Of a stretch of 64,000 nt of DNA, positions 58,301 to 64,000 are shown one piece after another. A program made the position numbers and the translations under genes. The notes below the pieces were generated by a model. The model saw only the letters and a program-made list of their open reading frames with translations, did no database searches and had not been told where the DNA came from. The stretch lies in NCBI RefSeq assembly GCF_015706575.1, contig NW_024037058.1, forward strand, positions 18,187,547-18,251,546, written 5' to 3'. The stretch comes from Patiria miniata. Lineage: Eukaryota > Echinodermata > Asteroidea > Valvatida > Asterinidae. Every line of letters begins with the position of its first letter. Position 1 is the first letter of the stretch.

Positions 58301-61300
58301 AAGATGCCATCCCCCTTTGGGCAGGGAAGGGTGTGTTGGGATAGCTAACCACCTCCCTTTCATCTCACCAAAGTCTTTACATATTTCTAGAAAAAAATCT
58401 GAACACTTCTTTCCTACAAATAGCAACATTATAGTCATTAATAATACAGATGGGCCTCTGGTCTCTGCATTGCCTTCAGTCCCCCCCCCCCTCCCCCCCC
58501 CCCTCCAAAAAAGTCCTAGACTCAGGCACTCCCAAAAAACTCCTGAGTGTACACCTCTGCCCCTCCCCTTGTTCCAATTCTAACCAACAAAAGAAAAACA
58601 CATGAAGCATCTTAACGTATTACCAATAGAACACCCTGGGCACCATGGGTGGACTCCAGGGGGCTGCAGAGGGGGCGCCCGCCCACGCCCGTCGCCTGGT
58701 GGGGCCTGCTGGCCCCCTTGGCGAGCAATTGCCCCCCCCCCCCCCACAGCAAAAGGCATACATATGTATTTTTGTATTTTTTTATGGTAGTGGGCCCCCC
58801 TAGTTGGTACTATGGCCCCCTGATGCTCGGGGCTCGCGCTGGCACTGCGCCCGCCCCCCTGGCAGTGACCAAACTTTTCTAAGGCCATCTTGCATTTATG
58901 AGCCCCCCCCCCTCTCTGGATCTGCCCTTGAACACTAAGTCCATCAAGGGAATTCATAAATACTTCTTGTGCACTAAGGTCCATTTGATACAAAACAATT
59001 CAATTTAGACCTTTTGGAATTGTGTCAGTTAAAATTTGTTACTTGGTTTGTTATGTCTGGTCCTATTCTCTTCTAGAGGCTGATTTTAAAATGCTGATAA
59101 GTAGGGAAAATTGCTGGTACATCATAAAAGAAGCTGATAATGAACTTTCTTGTAACCGTTTTTTTTTTCTTCTCAGGATAGGTGGTGGTGTTTATGGGAG
59201 CTCTTTCCTTTTTTAATAGCAAATGTGCACTCAGTTAAAGCACCTAGACCTAGACAGGTGTGCTGAGATTTGTTTTCACCTGGTGAAGCATTTGCTTTCT
59301 ATAGATTCTTGGATCGTTTCACTGACGGGATCAAAGTTGACATAGAGTTCACCTTCAATCGCCTTCCGCTACGCCTTCAACATTTTGCCGTGGAGGAGAC
59401 ACCCAACCACGCTGACTTGCAGAAAGTTCTCTTTCCAACTTCTACCGGCCTTGGAGGTAGACAACCGCTTTGTAGTGTAACGGACGAAAGGTATTGAATG
59501 ACACTGTGGTCTCCAATAATTGTGACACTTTGAATTATGTCGAAGTTCATGCGGTTGTCCTGTATTAACTTGTGGTACTGTAACCTGGAAAAATAGCACA
59601 TTGTCTTAAACACACGTTGGAGAGCAAATTGTCCTGGTTCAAATGACTGGGCGCGAAATACTTTTAAGAAGCTGGGACAGAAACGAGTTGATTTCCAACA
59701 ACAACAAAATATTTTATTCACATGAAACTCAACAAATTTGGCTAAGTATCAAACACACACACACAAAAAAAAAAAATTTCAGCTGCTCAACAAATTATTT
59801 TAAAAGGGGAACACTTAGTTATCCAAAACTCAAAACTTATTTTCAAATTTCACTTCAACTGGTTTCCAAAAGCAAAAAATAATATAATTTCGGTCCAAAA
59901 AAACCCAACACAGCACCAATAGAGGGTCACTCTAAATAAGTTTCAAACCATTGATGAATCCTTAAAAAACTTAAACACATGAATTTAATTTATAATACTT
60001 TGTTGCCCTGCCACACTACCAACAGAACTTAGGTCCCATTTGCAAGGATGCGTTTTTGTTGGGGGGGGGGGTCATTTTCTGAGGTGGGGCACACAATGGA
60101 TTTGGTCATAGTTTCAAACAATACAGAACCATTTTTTGCCCTCACCAGATTGCAAATATATTTTTGCACCGTTGGCCTTCCATTTGCCAACCTGAAAGTA
60201 CCAACAATGGGTTGTGAAGAAATTATATGTTTGGAATAAATAAAAAGAATATGTATTCTCTATTTTTAGATCGCTAACCTTCCATAGTTTTCCAAACTGA
60301 AAGTACCAACCACAGGTTGGTAGAAAAAGGTCTCTTGCATGCACAGAGCATGCAGTAGATGTCAAGAATTTGCTTCATAATATTACTTTTCATGTGTTTG
60401 CAGTCTGTTTGCTCGTAGTCTGTATGATCAGAAGCTAGCCTCAAATACAGAGCAAGTCAAGGCTGTCCTGCATATACTACAAGGCACCTCCCGCCCAGCT
60501 CCCTATCTAGTGTTTGGACCTCCAGGCACCGGCAAGACTGTCACCATGGTCGAAGCAATCAAACAGGTAGGTGAATCTTGGGGAAAAGCCCAAAACTTGA
60601 GAAATTTGGAATTTAGTCTTTAATCAGACCTTTTGACTCTGAGGACTTTAATGATTTCATATGAAGAGATGTTATGAATACAGAAAGTGAAACACTATCA
60701 TTAAGCCCGGTTCGTACTTCATGCAAATGCGAAGCGAACTTTTACGAATTCGCAGAGCGCATACTTGGCATGACGTCACAAATTTGCTTTCAGTCTTTTG
60801 CGCAGAGTATGAACCGAGCTTTACACCTTATCCAATTCCAAGGCCGTAGGAAGCGGTACGGCAGGTACGGCTATGGCCGTACCAATAATAACAGGCATAT
60901 CTTCTTTTTTTTAATGTATACAAGGCCTTGCATGGCCCCAAGGGTGGATTTTTTTTTTGGTTTCTAGATGCTCTGTGGTGCGATCTGAGGCAATTTCTGA
61001 CCACTTTAACCATTTTTTCTTAAAGGAAAAGATGGTGTATGCAGTACCTGCCTCTATTGCGACGACACTGAAAAAAAAAATGGGTTCCATTTTTTTGGGG
61101 GGGGGGGGCATGGCCCCCGTTGCCCTCCCCCAAATTTTTCTTGTGTTGTTTTTGTGTTTTGTTTTGTGTTTGTGTTTGTGTTTAAAGGGAAAGGGCGTAA
61201 TCATACATGTCGCCACTAGGCCTACATGTTAAGTTAAACGTAATGGCGATTGGCCGCCACCATGAATTTTAGTTGTCCTCAGACTAGTACTTGTGTTTTC

Positions 61301-64000
61301 TTAAAAAGAAGTGGTTTTCTAAATGAGAAAATAGCAAGGAAGAACCGGTTTTGTGCAAGCAAAATTCAGGGAATAATCCGTTGAAGTTAATATCTTGTTG
61401 GAAAATTCCAAAATCATTCAAAGAAAGTAATTACCGCTGTGAGTCAGAGTTTATGAAGGGACGGAAAGTGGTATTTGCTATCAACAAGACCGTTCGTCAT
61501 TCTTTACCTGATGGGATGTGAATCAATTGGAGGATGAGAGACTCTGCGAGCTGATGTATTTTTTTAGAAAAAAAAAAAACTTAACAAATACGCTCGGCAG
61601 TTCAATCATGTACGTACACTGGTATCCATACCGGTGAATTAAATTTCTAAAAAATACATCAGCCCGCAGAGCCTCTCGTCCTCCAATTTGATTCACATCC
61701 CATAAAAGGTAAATAATGAGGAACGGCCCTGTTTGATGCTGATAGCAAATCCCACTTTCCGTCCCTTCATAAACTCTGATTCACGGCGGCAACTTTCTTG
61801 AAATGATTTTGGAATTTTCCAACAAGATATTAGTATCAACGGATTATTCCCTGAATTTTGCTTGCACAATACCGGTTCTTCCTTGCTATTTTCTCAGCTA
61901 GAAAACCACTTCTTTTTAAGAAAACACAAGTACAAGTCTGAGGAAAACTAAAATTCATGGTTAAATTCCATTTAACTTAACGTGTAGTGCATGGCGACAT
62001 GTATGATTGCGCCCTTTCCCTGTAAACACAATCATGGATCAAGCTAAAGAGCACAAATCTAGAAAGAGAGTCAAGCTACAGTTTTGATGTGATGCTTGTG
62101 ATGTAATTTATCATCTTCGATGACCCACCCACTAAAACATGAATACATTTTATTCAAAAAGTCAGGGGAAAGTGGCCAGGAAATGCCTCAGATTGCACTA
62201 CAGAGCATCTAGATCTAGAAAAGTTTTGCGATGAGCAAATGTCCAAAACTTTTCACTACGATAGGCTAAATTTTGACGAATTAATTTTGACGATTTATGT
62301 AAAGTTCATCAAGTGACATATACTGGTTAAACTTGCAGATGTGCAGTGCTCCAAAATGTGTCTTGTACAAATTACGAAGAATAAAATTCCCTGTATACAT
62401 GCATAGTGTTGGGGGGGGGGGGGGAGTGGCTTTTGGTTACATTTGGGAGGGATTGGGTCAAATCCTGGATCTGCCTCTGCAGGCCTGCCAACTCTAACAC
62501 ATTGAGCGTAAGACTCACACATTTCAGGTTATTCTCATGCTTTAACGCCGACATGGGATTTCTCACGCAAAAAAAAATATATATAAAAAGATAATTGACT
62601 CCAAACTTGAAATGATGTTTAAATGATGATAGCTCAAAAAAAGGATAAAGTGGTCAGAAATTGCCTCAGATCGCACCACAGAGCGTCTGGAATCAAAAAA
62701 ATTTCGGGGCCCTTAAGCGGGCCCCGAACCCCACGCCGTTAGGGCTTCGCGCTACGCGCTCGCATCAACTGAGCTCCCTGCCCTGAGATGAGCCTGACCA
62801 ATAAATTTTAGCTTCCTACGGGCCTGTCCAATTCTCATCAAAGTTTCAACATTGAAAATGATTTTATTTCCAAAATGCGACATATCCATTTGAAAAAGGT
62901 GAAACTTTTCCACTGTTATAAAACACAGAATAAAAACAGTATAATTAACCGATTTTTTTAAACTTCTCTTTTCACTTAATGGAATTCTTAAGTTGTGTTT
63001 TAAGTATATAACACCTGTTGAAATTGCTTTTGAGCAGCAATGAGAGAGCAGGGTTCTAAAAGGGAACAAAATGATGTATATCGCATTTTTGGAAATAAAG
63101 TCTGCAGATACAACTAAAGTATTTATAGCAAATCCTGTCATACTTTAAAAGAAAAATCTAAAAAAAAAGTCCTTATGACAGTTATCAACTAATCATTTAA
63201 AACTGACCTTTTCTGTATTAGATGTTCCTGATTTTTTGGTAATTCATTTTTAAGATATTAAAATAATTTTTGACAATTTTAGCAACTCATTTCAAACTGT
63301 TTTTTTTTTTTTGGTGTTCTTGATATTTCTTCCTGATTTTTTTCAAGCGAAATATCTTTTTTTAATATATCATCATAAGCTTTTTTGCATATTTCTATTC
63401 TGTATACAAAAATTAAAGGAATATACGTTGTATCAAAAATGAAAAGTTATCCAAAAATAATGGTTTAGTATGTGAAAGTTATGATCTTGAGCACTGTCAA
63501 ATGGATTTTATCGTGCTTTTGATTTTAAATTAATGGTGCTCAATCATCTGTGTCTGCAGAGATGCAAATAAGGTATCAATGGAAAGCTACTGATAATACC
63601 CTTTAAGATAAGCCACTTTGACAGTGTTCAAGTTGATCACTTTCACGTGCTGACCCATTATTTTTAAAACTTTTTTTTTTATACACCCTGTATAAAATAC
63701 AAATGAGTGCAAAGGTTTCCTTCCTTGTATTCAGTGCAATTTTATATCTAATTTTTAAATATTGTAATGTAGTGTTTTATCCATCCAGTTCTGGCACTTG
63801 CACTGTTGGACGTTGTCGAAAAAAATAAATAAATAAAATTAATTTCAATTACTCAGTCTGTGCATTTCATTTACATTGAATTTGCCCATAGGTGTACAAA
63901 CATCTACCGGACAGTCGCATTTTGGCCTGCGCTCCGTCCAACAGTGCAGCTGATCTGATCGCTAAACGGCTTCTGACTGGCACAGGTATCTCCATCACCG
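45193..64000 (+). CDS. MOV10: MOV10-like SF1 RNA helicase, copy 2 (partial, 12 exons seen)
   Basis: Exons: 45193-45352, 47007-47286, 47929-48057, 48849-48946, 49148-49245, 49594-49739, 50560-50661, 51189-51345, 58087-58250, 59305-59490, 60404-60566, 63892 to the window edge. Lengths and phases mirror copy 1 exon by exon (exon 1: 160 vs 154; exon 2: 280 vs 271; exons 3, 5, 6, 7, 10 and 11 equal). The start [10 protein letters not shown] follows an acceptor at 45165. The zinc finger keeps C-x2-C-x12-H-x5-H (Cys112 to His134) and Walker A is GPPGTGKT (545-552). By eye, proteins from exons 1-5 are strongly diverged between copies (exon 3 about a quarter identical), exons 8-10 about 60%, exon 11 about 95%. 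About 597 residues are visible; motifs II-VI lie beyond the edge. Same strand as copy 1, 7.6 kb downstream: a tandem paralogue with the same expected role. No broken frame was seen. Confidence 0.92.
45370..45551. mobile_element. CCGGTTCATACTTC-family MITE, TAA duplication (intron 1)
   Basis: Ends AGGCCGGTTCATAC and GTATGAACCGGCCA are inverted and flanked by TAA (45367-45369, 45552-45554), a PIF/Harbinger-like 3-bp target duplication. It starts within 20 bases of the exon 1 donor of copy 2. Confidence 0.7.
45750..46130. repeat. Dispersed 'CTAACGGCGTGGGGTTCGGG' repeat, member 1
   Basis: Contains CCCTAACAGAGTGGGGTCCG, then GATTCTAAATCCTCTATAGT and TGAGGCAATTGCTGACCACT, ending in G runs near 46100. 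The same block order recurs at 49907, 57309, 60845 and (minus strand) 62160-62840. Confidence 0.6.
47712..47870. repeat. G-run element with AAGGGTGGGTCTAG / CTGGATCTGCC ends (intron 2)
   Basis: G-rich body between CAAGGGTGGGTCTAGAG and CCCCTGGATCTGCCAC. It resembles the better-preserved element at 57309, and a similar one lies near 20458-20650 in copy 1. No certain target duplication. Confidence 0.5.
48255..48575. mobile_element. MITE related to 37638-37942 (intron 3)
   Basis: Inverted ends near GGGCAAGTTCGCGCAAGAAC and (reversed right end) GGCCAAGTTCGGGCAAGGAC. The interior has GACTACGCTAGTCGAC, GGGAGCCAGGATCCAG and AGTGCGCAGGCGTAA. Confidence 0.65.
49907..50340. repeat. Dispersed 'CTAACGGCGTGGGGTTCGGG' repeat, member 2 (intron 6)
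   Basis: Matches 45750-46130 in order: TACCTTGATCAG, CCCTAACGGCGTGGGGTTCG, GATCTGAGGCAATTTATGAC, AGATCATCATTTAAACATCA, and TGTAGGCTACAATTTTTAT. It is followed by a further related G/C block ending near 50340. Confidence 0.6.
51716..53535 (-). mobile_element. 5'-truncated LINE with reverse transcriptase (intron 8 of copy 2)
   Basis: The minus strand encodes a non-LTR reverse transcriptase: [43 protein letters not shown], the catalytic YADD (52943-52954), and [18 protein letters not shown]. Its C-terminal part ([18 protein letters not shown], then [16 protein letters not shown]) resumes at about 51982-51716 after a G/C-rich insertion. The frame starts inside the RT at about 53535; the endonuclease part is absent, as in usual 5' truncation. 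A CA/GT repeat lies near the 3' end. The clade is uncertain (Jockey/CR1 or RTE-like). It is antisense to the host gene. Confidence 0.88.
51995..52440. mobile_element. G/C-run element inserted in the LINE
   Basis: Inverted ends GCAGGCGCGGTTCTA and TAGAACCGCGCCTGC bracket poly-G, a middle part with CTTGACAAGGGTGC, and a poly-C run of about 100 bases (52216-52311). It interrupts the LINE coding sequence between ...ARWRRR and LRLFGHV, so it is younger than the LINE. Poly-Gly and poly-Pro frames here are artefacts. Confidence 0.7.
53536..54008. other. Intronic spacer, nothing recognised
   Basis: AT-rich intron 8 sequence between the LINE and the next element. No frame with protein-like composition. 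Confidence 0.4.
54009..55692. mobile_element. 1.7 kb foldback-like element with GCATGCTAT subrepeats
   Basis: The ends are inverted: CCCTTACCAAACTTGACTGC and GCAGTCTAGTTTGGTAAGGG. Both flanking arms (about 54030-54420 and 55340-55680) are built from many short units around AGCATTCGCATGCTATGAGA, which are partly self-complementary. About 900 bp of single-copy AT-rich DNA lies in the middle with no recognised gene. No target duplication longer than 2 bp was found. Confidence 0.65.
55840..55992. mobile_element. Hairpin MITE with AATAGACCT ends
   Basis: Two arms of about 55 bp starting AATAGACCTGAGACGTAATG, nearly perfect inverted copies, with a loop of about 45 bp. No clear target duplication. 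Confidence 0.7.
56010..56155 (+). repeat. GGCC-rich hexamer array, part 1
   Basis: Tandem GAGGCCAAGGCC / GAGGCCACAACCTCC units. The Gly-Leu-rich frames on the minus strand are artefacts of the repeat. Confidence 0.8.
57309..57625. mobile_element. G-run element with 8-bp target duplication (intron 8)
   Basis: Inverted ends CAAGGGCAGATCCAG and CTGGATCTGCCCTTG are flanked on both sides by TACGTACG (57301-57308, 57626-57633). An 8-bp duplication suits hAT-like elements. The interior holds ACGGCGTGGGGTTCGGGGCC, a GGGGCCCGCTTAAGGGCCCC palindrome and TGAGGCAATTTCTGACCACT. It is the best-bounded member of the dispersed family. Confidence 0.75.
57775..57925 (+). repeat. GGCC-rich hexamer array, part 2
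   Basis: GAGGCCAAGGCC units plus GGCCTCGAGGCCGGCC palindromes, shortly before exon 9 of copy 2. The sequence GTATGAAGC(A/G)G lies just outside both this array and part 1. Confidence 0.8.
58640..58930. repeat. G/C-rich repeat ending in CTGGATCTGCCCTTG (intron 9)
   Basis: The right end CTCTCTGGATCTGCCCTTG matches the terminus of 57309-57625; the left end near GGGTGGACTCCAGGGGG is diverged. The interior is C-rich and non-coding. Confidence 0.5.
60714..60820. mobile_element. CCGGTTCATACTTC-family MITE, TTA duplication (intron 11)
   Basis: Ends AGCCCGGTTCGTACTTCATG and GAGTATGAACCGAGCT are inverted and flanked by TTA (60711-60713, 60821-60823). It is 107 bp, the shortest of the family here. Confidence 0.7.
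60845..61140 (+). repeat. Dispersed GTAGGAAG...GAGGCAATTTCTGACCAC repeat, member 3
   Basis: Starts GCCGTAGGAAGCGG, contains CTAGATGCTCTGTGGTGCGA, TGAGGCAATTTCTGACCACT and AAAGATGGTGTATGCAGTAC, and ends in a G run and CCCTCCCCC. It matches the interior of 57309-57625 and, inverted, 62640-62840. Confidence 0.6.
61176..62031. mobile_element. 0.85 kb palindromic foldback element (intron 11)
   Basis: The left arm (about 61184-61570) and right arm (about 61650-62023) are inverted copies along nearly 380 bases with scattered mismatches, joined by an AT-rich loop. The outer ends read AAGGGAAAGGGCGTAATCAT and its counterpart. No coding frame. Transcribed with the intron, it would fold into a long double-stranded RNA. 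Confidence 0.75.
62160..62840 (-). repeat. Dispersed 'CTAACGGCGTGGGGTTCGGG' repeat, minus-strand members
   Basis: Two minus-strand pieces: a weaker one near 62165-62220 (GAGGCATTTCCTGGCC) and a clear one at 62640-62830 holding GCGCGTAGCGCGAAGCCCTA, ACGGCGTGGGGTTCGGGGCC and the start AGGCCCGTAGGAAGC. A G-run piece ending CTGGATCTGCCTCTGC lies between them at 62400-62480. Confidence 0.55.
62841..63891 (+). other. AT-rich end of intron 11, nothing recognised
   Basis: Long A/T runs and no protein-like frame. The tract TTTGCCCATAG (to 63891) is the acceptor for exon 12 of copy 2. Confidence 0.5.

Overview
The window looks like nuclear DNA of a marine invertebrate deuterostome. Genes have many short exons with GT-AG introns of 0.1-7 kb, the introns are packed with small inverted-repeat transposons and tRNA-derived SINE pieces, and there are many poly-G/poly-C runs. 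An echinoderm or hemichordate would fit; this placement is inference from style, not from a marker gene.

Layout. (1) 1-245: the last coding exon of an unrecognised gene that begins before the window. (2) About 250-15,850: a repeat-rich spacer. Its main feature is a 5.8 kb DNA transposon (6764-12558) with perfect 43-bp terminal inverted repeats and a 9-bp target duplication. It carries, on the minus strand, the front part of a spliced gene with a zinc-finger-like N-terminus, and one exon of that gene is split by a 1.27 kb foldback element built from about 60-bp subrepeats. (3) 15,858-37,582: a complete 20-exon gene for a MOV10-family RNA helicase (1,007 aa). (4) 37,583-45,165: a spacer holding many MITEs and one SINE. 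(5) 45,166-64,000: a tandem paralogue of the helicase in the same orientation. Twelve exons are visible and the gene runs off the right edge. Its 6.7 kb intron 8 holds a 5'-truncated LINE (itself interrupted by a G/C-rich element), a second foldback element, a hairpin MITE and GGCC-rich repeats; intron 11 holds an 0.85 kb palindrome.

The two helicase genes share intron positions and phases throughout the part that can be compared, and both carry a C2H2 zinc finger before the helicase region. Their N-terminal exons have diverged strongly, but exon 11 (Walker A) is nearly identical, which suggests gene conversion or a strong constraint. MOV10 proteins are SF1 RNA helicases that work with Argonaute-based silencing, mRNA decay and restriction of retroelements, so a tandem pair amid dense mobile DNA is a notable setting. 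No rRNA gene, intact tRNA gene, CRISPR array or virus-like element was seen.
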